From: Paralichthys olivaceus
Taxonomy: Eukaryota; Chordata; Actinopteri; Pleuronectiformes; Paralichthyidae
Assembly (NCBI RefSeq): GCF_024713975.1
Contig: NC_091116.1
Location: forward strand, 12,182,986-12,246,985
Length of the DNA stretch: 64,000 nt
Direction of reading: 5' to 3'
Shown here: positions 1 to 41,386 of the stretch, piece by piece
Layout: every line of letters starts with the position of its first letter
Position numbering within the stretch: the stretch's first letter is position 1
Notes under the pieces: model-generated
What the model saw: only the letters and a program-made list of their open reading frames with translations
Databases searched by the model: none
What the model was told of the DNA's origin: nothing
Position numbers and translations under genes: made by a program

Positions 1-1842
1 AGTCCTGCAATAAATCCTCCTTCATGAGGCTGATAAAGTTTACTGTGATCAAACTGTTAGATTGAAATTAAAGGTACTTTTTTGAGGCTGCTGTCGGTTA
101 AGATAAGATGAGATTAAAGAGTAGCAGCGTAAGGGGAAAGTGTCATAGAAAATAAAAACAAGAATAGAAACATAATCTAGAATGAATAAGATAAAACGAA
201 TAGAAAGACCATATAAATCTTTAGGCTTTTCTATTAATGTGCAATATAAAGATAAAAGTCCTGTGTCACATGCTACTATTATTTCATCCACCCTGTTTCA
301 GACCCAGTGAAAGGAAACATTTTTGCAGTATTGTGTATTAGACTGTGTTAGTTTTAGCTGGTTGTACCTAATAAACTGCCAACTGAGTGTATGTTCAACA
401 CTTCCAGGCTTAATACTTGAATAAATAAAACATTTGAACATTTTAGCTATTGTGTTCGTTTTCAAGTTAGTAATTTGATGCATTAAAGACGGGGTGTAAC
501 GTCATGTAACGTTTATCTGCTGTCATTTAACAATACAACACGATTTCAAGTCCAAAGGGAATTGCAGTCTCATGTGAAGAACGTTTTATGATATCTCATA
601 TCAAATGCTACATACTGTGGATGTACTGATGAACGAAATGACAAATAACCTTTGACGCTCGGATGGAAGTCGTGACCATATTGTGCCAGAAGTGGTTCCT
701 TCACTTTCATCCCGCGGGGATCTGGCAGGAATGCGAAGGGTTAGGGTTTCCAAAGCAGAGCAGAGGTTACGGTCAAAGGTGAAGAGGAAAGATAATGTTC
801 TCAAGTTGATGATCAGTGAAGTGTTCAGGAGAGAAAGACGTGCCTCAAATATCTCTACACCTGTGTCACTTCTCGGTTTTATCTGCTTCTGACAATTTAA
901 ATGTACATCTCAATCTGGCTTTGAAATATATCTATTCTTACTTTCACAATAAATGGTCATTTCAGACCTGACCAGTCCATCTCCTATCATGTGATCCTAA
1001 CTGAATGTGCCACATTGAGCTCTGTCTCTATTTACTTGATTTTATATGCATCTCTATACAGTTACATATTAATGGCAAGTGAGAATGGTTCACCACAACT
1101 GGATACTTTTACTACTACTACGGTTTGCAAAAGCAGCATTTGAATCAGAGAAGACGTGTCCAAGCAGCGCCGTTGGTCATCTCTCCCTTTGCAGCCTTTT
1201 CCATTTAACTCGATTCACTGATATATCATACAAGCAGCAAAGGAGACACAATGTTGAGCTTTTATAATTAACACTTAAGCTACACCCACACTAGTACACT
1301 TTGGTTTGTAAAGGCTGTTTTCAAACTAAAACTATCTCTGTCCACATGAGAGTTTTGGCTCCATATCATATAGGCATGCGTGTGCCGGCGTAAACAGGAA
1401 GGCATGCATGCAACACTCAGTTCTCGCTGGATACTGGAATTGTCGCAGATCAGCGAGTGAGAGAGAGAGTTTTCAAACTAAAATGGAGCCAAGACCGTTT
1501 CCAAACTTTTGTGTTTTGGTGGCTCTAAACCTCCAGAGTAGTGTGGAACCAGGCCTACGTGTAGCAGAGTTGATGTGTTTTCAGATTAAAACAGAAGTAT
1601 GGATGTAGCCCTAAAGCTCTAGAGAAGTCCACATGTGTACGATTTACTGAGATGCCAGAAGCAGTTGCCCTCCAGCTGACAGAACCTGATAAGTGCTTAT
1701 CTGTGAGACAGTAAGAGCCATTATCACATGAAAACACCAAAAAAATAAATAAAACACCTACTATGAGGATGTGGTGGCGCATGGAAGCAGAAATCACACC
1801 GTCCAATAAATATAAATATCAAAATAAAACGTGCTGCTATGG
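1..1842. other. Intergenic, downstream of ptger2
   Basis: AT-rich sequence with only short spurious open frames. I see no conserved protein, RNA gene or clear repeat. The part nearest 1842 should contain the 3' UTR of the minus-strand ptger2 gene, but I could not find a convincing minus-strand AATAAA close to the stop. Confidence 0.6.
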
Positions 1843-4800
1843 TCATAGATTTTCCACGGATTGAAAATGGTCGGTGTAGTCCAACGCCATGCGAGACAGT
1901 TCGATGTTCGTGGTTTTCGTTTGACTGAATGTTGATTTAAACATGGAGCTCCCGGAAGTTCCCATGGGTGCCCGGCACACTGATGCCCAGAAAAAGTGCA
2001 GCACGCTGGGGGAGAGGAGGATGAAGACCCAGGGGTCAATGATGGAGTTGATGGAGATGAAGCGCAGGGCAATCAGGTCCAGTGAGTGAATATCTGATTG
2101 AAATCTTGAGTTGATGTACACCCGGATCTGAGAGGAGGGGAGTGAGAACAGAGAGGAGGCGTGTTAAATTGGCTCTCCAGGGTTTAATCCCACTCTTAAC
2201 ATCAGTGATAGCCACATCCTAGTTTACATCCTGATAATAAATCCCACACTAAACCATCTTCTATATACAGCACTTTTTCTATCACACATCCTTCACATGC
2301 TGCCAACACAGCCATCAGGGGCAATCAAGAGTTCAGTGTCTTGCCCAAGCACACTTTGGAATGCAGACGGGAGGAGCCGGGGATCGATTAGAGCACGACG
2401 ACCTCCTGAGCCACAGCTGCCCTCTGTTTGTGTGTGTGTACGTGTGCGCTTGTGTCTTCATCGGTCAGAACATCAGCATGTTACGGCTGCTCCATTACAA
2501 GATAGTCAAATAGCTTTGGTACTTTTTGTGTAATCCTGTCAAGAAATACATAAACAGCCACAGAGGTAAACTTAGTAATTAATACAACTGAGATAAATTG
2601 AAGATGAACATCAACCTCCATCTTGCTCTCCTACACAAGGAACGAATGGAACCAGCCGTTCGATTACAGCTGTTTTTACTCGTAGCTTTGGGGCCAAGAG
2701 CAGCAGACTTCGCTGATTATTTCCCTCTCTGTGGTTTAAATATGTCAGTGATATCAGCTACTGCAGTGAAGGAGAAGCTGTGGCCACGAGGTTTGGAGCC
2801 AGCGCATTAATACAATCCATGGAAGCTATGACTCAATCACAGGTTTAGAAGGTTGTGCTGCTGTTCTCTCTGGGGGTCGCAGAGGAACAATATCCAGTGA
2901 AATGTGAGAGGAAGAAACCACCTTGTAACTGTTTCTATTCTTTTCCCTGATATTTTAAAACCTTCCACCCTTTCTTGTCTTCTAGCTGATCTCTGAATTG
3001 TTCATGCTATTTATTCATTCTCTGTTTCCTGTCGTTCACTGTGAAGCTTTTCTTCTGAATGTGCTCAGGTCTGTAAAAACTTTCTAGGATGGCAATGATG
3101 AAAAAATCAAAAGCTCAATTAGCAGTCACACAAAACAATGGTGGGATCATCCCCTGTCAGACTTATTATTCTTTAACAAGTGTCCCAAATCTCCATTCAT
3201 CCATCTAAGCTCTTAACACTGACTTTTCCATATTTCCTCAGTGCATTAAAATGTCAATTCGTTTCATGACTCATTTAGGAAATATTACATCACCGTGACC
3301 CCAAAATCAACAACCAACATTTCAAATCAAAGACCTTTGGAATCAAAGATGAGTCATAACAACCCCCAGTGACACTTTAAATGAGACCACAATCGCAATC
3401 CTATGATTAGTGACAGACCTTCGCATGTGAGACAAAAACTGTGTTTTTTTAAGGCTGAGTCTGTGAACTCACTTTCCTCTGCTATTATCAAAGTGTGACT
3501 GTGAAGTGAATGTGAGGCTCAGCAAATATTCAGGGGGTCGAAGATGAACGCTTGTCTGCAACATACCTTTCATTCCTGAAGATGGAGACGAGGATATATA
3601 TTGTCCTATTTGTCCTACATTATGTTACTGTAGTAGAATTTGTCTTTCTCGACCTCTCCATCAATGTCTGAGCAAAAGGCTACAGTCTGGCCTTTTCAAT
3701 TTTTAATGCTGTCAGAGAAACATCATCAGTTTTATATTTGCAGAAAAATGTAATATGACCTGGCCAATGTGTTTGTGTGTGTGGTGTCTCAGATTGTGGT
3801 ATCACATTGTTGGACACCCGGGAGGGTTGCGTTTCATGCTCTTCATAAATTATGCAATTCTCGTATTATTTAGTGTGTTTGAATGTATAACCTCGAGAAG
3901 CCCTGCGACCACAAAGCAAATGTGATGTGTAAGACTAAAATCTTAATTCAAGCCCCTCCTTCTAACAACAACTGGTGATGGGTTATAAAGCTATCAAGAT
4001 GATTCATGTTAACATTGATGAATTAGTTGAAATGCCTTACCTGGATTTAAATGAATGACTTATCTTGGTTTACAACCTTTGTGGAGTCACTATTTCTGTG
4101 CCCCAACAAAACGTATTGATCAGGCTCTTGTTTCTGTATCTGTTTCTACAAAGCTCCTCTGCACAGGACGCTGAGGGCCTTGCTGCTGTGCTCACGCCTG
4201 GAGCTCACGCCTGGAGCTCACTTTGTATCGATAGAACATCAGCTTAACAGTGAAAAGTAAAGTAGCTTCTCGTAAAGATTATGACCCTCGTGATATTCTC
4301 TTTTTTAAATATTAAATTCACTGTGATGAACAATTTGGCACTCGCTGCAGGGTTGACGGTTATGACTCTGCATTTCAAACCACAACTGAGATGCATCAAC
4401 AAATCAAATTGCCCATTATTGTTGTTGGTGAGTAACATCCGTCACTGCAGAGGAAGTTATTGATTTCCTTTTAGAAGTCCACGGTGACACTTTCAGAACC
4501 CACAGTGGAAGGTTACAGACAGATGAAAACAGGAGGCAGCATGATGGCTCCTTCACTTTTCTCACTGTACATGCTGCTCCTTGGTCAAACACAAAATCGA
4601 AAACCATAGACGCCCTGAAATATGTTATTTACATGTTGAAACCTTATCTTGTGTTGATGTGTTCTTAGATTGGGTGGCGCTAGCAGGTTTGAGGTTAGTG
4701 AGAAGTAATGCTCTCACTCTCAGCACGACGGAACTTGAAAATCAATTTCTTCTTTTGACCTATTGACCCACTGAGCCAATCTAACCCCATCATAGTCGGC

Positions 4801-5724
4801 TAATTGCTGTTGCATTCAAGGATTTATAGGGTCAGTTAACCAAAACTACAGTAACGCATCAAGGACAAAGCATGTGTGCGTCATGTGCTGTCATCTTACC
4901 ACTAGTGGCAGTGTGCATATGATGAAGATGATGGTCATAAACACCAGCAGGATGAGATGCTCCACCTCCTCGGCCATGGACATCACTCTGCGGTCATTGT
5001 TGGATCTTATGGATCCCATCATAGAGCCGCAATTCCTCTTGCGGCGTTGGTACATCCTGAAAAGCTGGAACACCACGAAACCGTTGCACACCACAGTGAC
5101 CAACACCAGCAGGAGCATGATAGTGGCATACAGGATGGCGTACGCGCCGTCCTTTACTGCCCTTGGGTTCATATCAATGAAGCACCACGTGCCAGGGCAG
5201 TATTGTACATATTTACCAAACCCGGCAAAAGGCCCGAGACAGAATATTATACATAACATAAACACCGATGGGATTGTGATATAGGCACATTTCTTGGTGA
5301 CATGCCGGGTGTACAGGTAGGGGTATCCAATGGCAAAGCATCGCTCTAATGCCATCATGAAGAGCAGCGACAAGGTGGCCAGACTGAAGAAGGTCATGCT
5401 GACACCAAAATATGAGCACACACTTTCAGTTTCAGGCGACATCCCCACCATGGTCGTGTTGGTTGAATACGCCAGCTGCACCAGTGGGCTGACCAGGCAG
5501 GTCCCAGCCAAGTCCGTGAGAACCAGCACCGTGATGAGAATGTGAAACAGTGAACGCCGCGATGTGCCGGCGTTCCTTGTTTCTCTGCGCCGCCGAATCT
5601 CTAGGATCACCAGTGCAGCTACATTACCAAAGATGCCCGCGCCGAACATGATGGCACTGATCAGCGGGCTTACGGTGGAGTTGATGTACTGATAGCTGTG
5701 GCATGGATCAGATTTATTCGTCAT
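1843..5724 (-). CDS. ptger2: Prostaglandin E2 receptor EP2 subtype (two coding exons)
   Basis: Seven-transmembrane prostanoid receptor; EP2 family members couple to Gs and raise cAMP when they bind PGE2 at the plasma membrane. Exon 1 is 5724-4900 (275 codons) and exon 2 is 2127-1843, giving about 369 aa against about 358 for human EP2. Visible hallmarks are the prostanoid second-loop motif [11 protein letters not shown], the TM3-end motif [12 protein letters not shown] in place of [15 protein letters not shown] before TM6, and the TM7 motif [15 protein letters not shown] with the ligand-binding Arg. The single intron falls at the end of TM6 (donor GTAAGA, acceptor CTCAG, phase 0), the usual prostanoid-receptor site. 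The start is the first Met before a short N terminus with one N-x-S sequon. EP2 fits better than EP4 because of its length and the CPGTWCFI context. A paralogue label (2a/2b) cannot be assigned. Confidence 0.93.
2128..4899 (-). other. ptger2 intron 1
   Basis: A 2.8-kb intron separating TM1-6 from TM7 and the tail of ptger2. It contains a SINE-like fragment near 2290-2425 and a short direct repeat of GCTCACGCCTGGA near 4190-4220. Nothing else in it is recognisable as coding. Confidence 0.75.
2290..2425 (-). repeat. tRNA-derived SINE-like fragment (teleost dispersed repeat)
   Basis: The segment carries the landmarks of a dispersed fish repeat: a stretch around TTCAGTGTCTTGCCCAAG, then GGAGCCGGGGATCGATTAG and CCTGAGCCACAGC. 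On the minus strand the GATCGA block lies where an RNA polymerase III B-box would be. Identification is by recall of this repeat in fish genomes, not by a database search. Confidence 0.5.
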
Positions 5725-6536
5725 GGCTGAGGACTGACGGAACTTATTCAGGAAATATGTCTCTGATCCAAAAAAAGTGTCACAAATGTGTCTTCAGGTA
5801 GTTGTCTGCAGCCGTCCTTTAAAAAAGAGCAGACAGAATGTGTGAGAGATTTAAGACGGCCACCATCGATGAATTGATTAGTTGATCAGGAGAAAATTGG
5901 CATTATTGGTTAATTGATCATGTGAAATATTTGCTGATTCCACTTTCCCAAATGTGAGGATTTTATGATTTTCTTTGTCATATAAGATCGTTACATAAAT
6001 ACCCTTGGATTTTGGACTGAATGAATTTCACTAAAAAGACATTTAACACGAAATAGAGTAGGTCTGGGTAATGTGGCCAGAAATTATATCAGGTTACACA
6101 ATAATAAAACGTCACAGTTATTGAAAACGTCAGATATTTGCTCCTGAGTGGAGATTGTGATTTTAAACTCTTTACTGTCGCCACTTTTAATCCCCAAAAC
6201 AGTGGTCTCATACAACACAAGCAGAAAATCAGAAGCTAAAGTCCGATTATGTTGCTGTGCTGCACAGCTCTAAACATAATCAGGAAATGCTGCAGATGAG
6301 GAGCTGGCAACAACATTTGATTGATGGCCACTCAATGAGATGCAGCATCTTCTGTGGAGGATTTTTGCAAGAATTTTCTGACTCTTGTCAACAACACAAT
6401 GTCTGCGAGTCTGTGGGTCGCTCCTCTGATCCCACTGAGGAGGGAGATTATCTTTGCATAAACTGAACATTCCTGCACTTGAACTTTGCTCCTGATGCGA
6501 AAGCCAAAGTTTATCTTCATCATTCTTCTGTGTCAT

Positions 6537-6573
6537 CTATCCATCCATCGATCCATCCATCGATCCATCCATT
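6537..6573. repeat. (CCAT/CGAT)n microsatellite
   Basis: About nine tetranucleotide units alternating CCAT and CGAT, just upstream of the long GT tract. Confidence 0.9.
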
Positions 6574-6589
6574 CCCCTATTACAGGCCT

Positions 6590-6711
<122 letters not shown>

Positions 6712-6714
6712 AAT

Positions 6715-7400
6715 GGCTCCAACTGTCGCGCACAATAACTGTCCGGTTTACGGCCGCTGCGCGTCCTCAGGAGTAGAGAGCTCAGACAGATGTGTCCAGC
6801 TGTTGCACGAGTTTGGTAGAAAAGCTGCGGCTGAGATACGCAAGTGTAAACGCAAACGAAATGTAGGTTTTGGCACAAAATGCGCGCTGCGTACTGAGGG
6901 CAACAGGCAAAGTTATCAGAGTTCAATAGGAAAAACATGCATAGGTAAGAATGTCTGAAATTAATGCCGAATTGAAGATCGACCAATAACACACGACTTG
7001 AATTCATTCGGACTGCACAAGCGCTCACACGCGTGTTTCAGTGTGTGAGGAAAAGTCAAACCGGAGGATTTTTTTAACGGGGTTTTGTTTTTTTTACGAA
7101 TTACACATCCGCATTACGCACCGGACAAAAACCTTCTCACCTATTGTTCAACCTGCTCCCGGGGTGCAGACGCCTTGTTTCGGCTTCGCGGTCAAGGCTT
7201 GAGTCGCACGGGACCAAAATGGAAAAAAAAAATAAAAAAAAGTAATGTTTCCCGGTTTCACCGTGTGTTTGACTCCGGGAGTCACTCCGGTTCGATGGTG
7301 CGGTGTGAGCGGAGAGGCGCGCGGCACTGGGATGAGCCATGAGCGGACCCGGGGTACAGGGACTGAGGCAGTGACGTCACAGGTACACCCAACCCTCACG
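6715..7400. promoter_or_regulatory. CpG-rich stretch, candidate ptger2 upstream regulatory region
   Basis: This stretch is visibly richer in CG dinucleotides than its AT-rich surroundings, especially 6720-6770 and 7270-7360 (GGCGCGCGGC, GACCCGGGG). It lies 1.0-1.7 kb upstream of the minus-strand ptger2 start and could be its promoter or a noncoding first exon. It has no TATA box and no proven transcript, so the role is inferred from composition and position only. Confidence 0.3.
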
Positions 7401-9717
7401 TGCCTGCAGTTTGTGTAAGTGACCACAGACATTGTTTTTCAATCTCCACTTTCTCCTCATTACAATGTTATTTCAACCCTGTCTGCGTCCTGCACATCCG
7501 AGAGAATTGACTTTGACTATGTTATTATATTTATATGCCTTCAAATCCCTTTAAATGTCATTGTGCACATTATCCATATAACATAGTATCGCAATATTAT
7601 TCCACATGCATAAAACCATACTTTGAATTTCACCCATATGCATATATATTCAAATTATATTGAATAATATTGTGAATTTATAAACAGTCGGTGAAGGAGC
7701 CAACATGTCTCCCCGTCTTCTAGCCTACAGCATCTCCACTCCCTTATGATTAATAAAAGGCCAATATTTACTCTCAGGGTTGTTCTGTGTTTCTTATTAG
7801 TTCAGGTGAATCTGTGCAGAACAGATGTTATTAAATCCCTCACACTGCAACATCTGCTCATGTATTAGTATACTATTCTATTACAATGCTTAAAATGACA
7901 TTTATTCAGTGCACTTCTGGCTCTGAATCTTATGTTACAGCAAATTTATGGAGGAGTCAAATCATTCCTTTATAAACATCCCTGAGGACGACAGGTTGTG
8001 TGATTTAAGAGATTGAGAATGAATCACATATGACCTGAAATACCATTAAATCTATAAATGACTGATGATGACTGAATAGAATGTTTTTTGAATTTAGCTT
8101 GTGCTTAAACTTATTTTCTTGGAGAGTTTCTCTTTCGTTTTCTAGTTTCTAATTGAGTTTTCTAATTCCTCTCTTATGTAGGGATGTTTTAGGACGGGAA
8201 TACGATGATAATAATATAAATCAATTAATCTAATTGAATTAATGATCTTGATGTGAGCTGAAAGCTGGAAATGATGATCACACTTACACTCAAGGGATTT
8301 TTATTCCATTAACGAATTCTTAATCATGACACATTGTTATGATGCCATCGCTTCTTCCTGTCCCACTCCGCCCTTCTCTTTTTCTGCTCCACCACGACCA
8401 TGCACGTTTTCATATTACTCATATTACTGGTAAGAACTCACAGTGGTGCTTACAGTACAGGGTCACATTCTACAACAGGACTCATTCTGAAAGTTATTTT
8501 TACCCCCTGCTTTAGTCTTTGTCTCTCCTCCTGTTGCTTTTCTTTCTCTCTGTTTCTGTCGTTCAGTCTCTCTGTTCCTCTTTCTCCTTTTACCCTTGCT
8601 CTATATTTCTCTCCATGCCTGTTTGACCTTGTTCTCTGCCCTCACAGACAACTCCTTTTCCTATCCTCCTTTTAGTGTGATTAAGTTGCCTTCCTCCCTG
8701 TCATTCCCCGTCCTTTTACTTTCTTTTTTTTTTCCATCAAATGCAAAATCCAAAAGCAAAAATCTCCGCCACAAGTGCAGATCTCGGGAGTTTAACGATC
8801 TAAAACTTTAATTGTAGATATATTACATGCTGATCGTCACTGTCTCTGTGTGCTCTTTATTCAGAAGCACTTCTGTTATTGATCAGGGCTCAACTCACTA
8901 ATCCTACAGTAGTTGGTAAACAGCCTTTGTCGAGGGCCTGGCGTCACTCAGAGTGCTGACATGGGCTGGACTTATTGTCAGTCTCTCTCTCTCTGTTGCA
9001 AAAAACAATGTCAGCAAAGCATCAAGTACAAGAGAATGAAAATACAGTAAGAGTGACAAAATAATTATTATACGCCGCAGGCTGCCGAGAGCATGATAAT
9101 CCAGATGTTAATGTGCTGTTGTTATATGAGGGAATTTTGTTATTAGAGTTTATCATGTTACACATTACTCATATCATATATCATATAAATACAGTACAAT
9201 GTAGATTTCAGCGTTAACACAGTAACTATATAAGTATTCTATTTATAATGTACTTTGCTGCCATACACTGGGCCTTTGCCTCCACCTACAGGTCACCCTG
9301 TGTAAGTACAAGAATATACTAAGGTTGAATTTAGGATGAATCCCAATATGTTAATGTGGGGTTAAGGTTAAGGTATTTGTATAAACACATGTATGAATGT
9401 GCATGTATGTTCTTCTTTTTCAATATTTCTTTTAATTTTATGTTTATAATTTGTAAATTGTATTAGTGTGCTTGTCTGTGTTCTTATGCTTGACCTCTTA
9501 TATTTTGGGTTCAATCTCTATTTTCATTTTAATCTTTATTTCTGCAGAACGAGCAAAGTAAGAATTTCATTGATCAGGGTTTTTTGTTTTTTTAATTGTG
9601 GGTCCAAGTTTTGTATGCGTGTAAACTGGAACAGACCCTTGGCCTCTGCCCTCATCTTTGATTATCTTTGAGATCTGTCTTAACTTCATTTGACTCAACC
9701 CGTAGCCACCTGCCTGT

Positions 9718-9736
9718 GGGGGGGGGGGGGGGGGGC
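9718..9736. repeat. Poly-G homopolymer
   Basis: Run of 19 G, a possible G-quadruplex former and a likely site of sequencing-length error. Confidence 0.9.
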
Positions 9737-10514
9737 ACAGAACGATCTGAGGTCGCAGAGGAAAACGTGCACTGCAGCCATCTGGGCTTCGCTCCCGGAG
9801 TCTGGTCTCCAGTAAGTTAAACACATGCCGAGCTGGACTGAAGTCAGCTGACTGACGTGGCCATTGAAGAACTCTCCACTATGCTTAACATCCCTGTCTG
9901 GTTTGTATCACAGCCCACTGTCGTAAAATGAAACTAGAATCAACGCCCTGCAGCTGTTTGCCTCCGACAACCAGTGCAAGCCCACATACAAGTTTCCTCA
10001 AATTAAGTGAAGACAAAACATGATAATAATGATCTTGCTTTTAATTAATTCAACTGTGTCTTTTCTGTTATTGTAATCGTAACATGTCTTTAACCCTTTT
10101 CCTACATTTTATTGTTTTAACAACTTATCGTGTGTTAACATGTTGAGCTGCATTTTACGCTATGAAAAGTCCTATGATTATTATTATTATTAGTGATGCA
10201 ACATGTGATTTTGAATAAAGAATAAAAGAAAAATAAATAATCAATACTTTTATAATGAATATCGATACCATTTCAATCTTTTAGCTGTAGATAAGATTTT
10301 AAAATAGTTTCTAGAAGCCTAAAAGTGCTGCAGTACGTTTTAGCATCCTGCAGTAAACTGTTTCAGACAGCAGGTGGCACAATTGTTTTAAGGTTCAATA
10401 ACTTTCAATAAGTGAATCATATAAAGTCAAATGAAAAGCTGCAGTGATGTAATCTATGCTAATAATTATTCTGTCTATTTATCTCTCTCTCTCCTCTTTA
10501 GGGCCTTCTCCAGT

Positions 10515-10766
10515 ATAAAACACTGACCTTCTCAGGACCACAGCTCATGACCCTAATGAGGTTTAACGTAATTGCTGAGCTCCTGGTTAAGGTTAGTGGT
10601 GAGGTGTGAGTCGTGGTTAGGTTAAGGGGGGGGGTGTGAGTCACGAATTGGTCATGGTTAAAGTTAGGTGTAAGGTTTTGTTAGGCTCCACACAATGAAT
10701 GGAAGTCAATGTAAAGTCCTGACAAGTACAGCTGCACAAACCTGTGTGTGTGTGTGTGTGTGTGTA
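10515..10766. repeat. Teleost dispersed repeat ending in (GT)n
   Basis: Contains CACTGACCTT, CAGGACCACAG, several GGTTAAGG/GGTTAGG steps, TGGAAGTCAATG and GTCCTGACAAGTACAGCTG, then a short GT tract at 10743-10766. This arrangement matches a dispersed element I recognise from many fish genomes. It ends about 320 bp before the nid2 start codon. Confidence 0.55.
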
Positions 10767-11085
10767 GAAGAGGTTTCACAATGTGTCTTATTCATTGTTG
10801 TGAAACAGATTGAGTTACATCCGGATTAAAAATGCTCTATTTGTCTTTTCTTTAATACAAGCCAGATGTTACATCCAGCAGTGGGCCTGCTGTCACTCAA
10901 CCCTCCTCTGACCAATCGTAGCGGGTCTAGACTCCTCCCTCCCTCCCTCCTCAGGGGCTTGTGCAGAGGAGCACTGTGTTCTCCTTCTTCTTTCTGCTCC
11001 CTCTCTCTCTCAGTGTCCATCTGTGCCTCTCTCCTTCTGATCCCTCACAGTGCAGAGCTGCTCAGTCACCCCCGGCTCTACAGTC

Positions 11086-39336
<28,251 letters not shown>

Positions 39337-41386
39337 ACTCTTATTCTCGTAAACCTTGGCTGAAGTCACCTCCACGCAAGAATCCACCATTCCGTGTTCA
39401 GACCTTTTTTATTCAGCCAAACTAAATGCAGCTTTTGTTGTGTGGTAAAAACCAAAGTTTGTGTTTGACCGACCTCACAGCTCTTCCTCTTTGTGTGTCT
39501 GCGGCGACTTGACACACACCCAATGAAAGAGAACAATGATTACACAGCTGCGGCCCTCTACCTGTATTTTGTGTTTGTGTGCGTCATGTTTGATGTGGTG
39601 ATGTGTGCAGATGGAGTCTTTTCAAAGCCTCACTTTTTAAGTACAAAGTCGCGCTCTAAACACAGGATAATCCCTAAAGTCGCCCCTCGGCAGATGTCAA
39701 AGCTGCGCGCGTCTGACGAGCGTAAAATCTGCTCACGATGGAGTCAGACAATTCACAAAAGTTTGTCCATTCGTTCCCTCTCAGGACAAGATGTCATGTC
39801 TGCGTGTTCTCAGACGTAATAACAGCCGCCCGCTTCAAAGCTGTGGATGTGTGGTGTAATTCTGACCATGATGACAGTTCTGAAACACACTTGTTAGGCA
39901 GGTTGTAAGAGGCTTAAAAGCTGTTATTGTTAAATACGCCAACACACACACACAGACACACACACACACACACACTCTTTACTGAGATAACTGAGTTGTG
40001 ACAGAGAAGCAAAGCCCTGCACTTAAGCAGGGTCTGTTTGTTCTGTCATTAGGCCGCTGCAGCCGTAAAGCTTTCATCCTTTCACATGTGGATTCACACA
40101 GGAAGAGAAAATTAGACCTTTACCGCTTCATTTCCACCTGGACCCTCACACTCAGAGGAAAAAAAAGGAGGTTTCTACTTCCACTTTTCTGTCTAAATGT
40201 GCGAGGTGTGTTTTCACAGGGAGCCACTAACGACGGACTGGCGGGCGCAAGAATCTTTTGGTGCTAAAATTCTGGGGGTGATTCCCGAACACACCTCAGC
40301 TCTCCAGGTTCCCTCGGAGGAAAGGGGAGACGTCTCCCCGTTGGCAGATTGAACGTCGGAGCAAATTTACAACCCCCTCCACGTACCCTGACCCTAAAGA
40401 TATAACCCCAAAATAAGTGTTTTGTAAATTTGTTTTATACCTCATTTTTAGGCTTTTTTTCTTCTACTGTATTTTTTTACGTGAGTTGTTTTTGTTCCAT
40501 TGATAAAAAGCTACACAACGATGAAAATCGGATTTTAAATGTATGAGTTGAGTTTTTTCTGTTCCTCAGCGTCTGCTTTCGTTCAGGTCGACTGGTCACA
40601 CTGGGGTTTTTTAAAGTCAATCTTTTTTTATAGTTAAAAACAGATTCAAAAACAGTGTGAGATTATAGAAAATTAGCTTTTAGCATCATGACAACAACAA
40701 AACCTGGTATCATCAGCACTGATTTCTTCAAACCATCAGTGAGTGAATTATATTGTGTTAATCTGATGATCGGTAAGAATCTGTTTCCCTCTGTGTGCCA
40801 TGATCAGATCAGACAGACCTGCCACATCTCTGCACTACTTATCTGTATTTCACACCTTTTGTTGTTTTTTTTTACAAAAATACTTTTACCGTTTCTACTA
40901 CATTTGAAATCTATCTTTTTATAAGATGTGATATTTATAACAATAAAAATGTGATTTGGTACTTGACGTTGTATCGTGAGGATTTCACACAGGAAGCACA
41001 AGAGACAAACTGCGTTGAGCTGGATTTATCTCATTTCATACGGCGTCAGTGAAAACCATCAAAATAACATTTACTTCCATCTGATAAACAGGTTTTTTTT
41101 AAATATTTCTGAGGTATGCATTGATTTGGGGGCGGTTACAGCAGCTTGAAGATGATCAGAAGGTTGGAACTCAGTTTCTGAAAAAATTAACGATTCAACT
41201 TATTGTGTTTTACACAGCTCGTCTTCAAGACAACGTCTGAAAAGAATTTGCTCCAAATCCCGAGAAATGGAGAAAACAAATAATTTCTGTCCAAAAAAAA
41301 CTAAAAACTTATTTTCTTCTCAAACAATTTAAAACTCCCGTGGTTCAGTCCCGCCCTTCCTCTAATGTCCCTCTTCATCCTCGCTC
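39337..41386. other. Tail-to-tail region between nid2 and rtraf
   Basis: Contains the probable nid2 3' UTR, a CA tract (39943-39976) and AT-rich sequence. The open frames at 39493 and 39998 resemble no family I know. Since the two genes converge here, it should hold both transcript ends. Confidence 0.6.
40942..40947 (+). terminator. nid2: Candidate nid2 polyadenylation signal
   Basis: AATAAA followed by a T/G-rich stretch (GTGATTTGG, GACGTTGTATCG). It would give a 3' UTR of about 1.6 kb. Chosen by position only. Confidence 0.4.

Noticed and set aside
2297-2533. 78-aa open frame on the plus strand inside the ptger2 intron
   Set aside because: It overlaps the SINE-like repeat fragment and a GT run, and matches no known domain.
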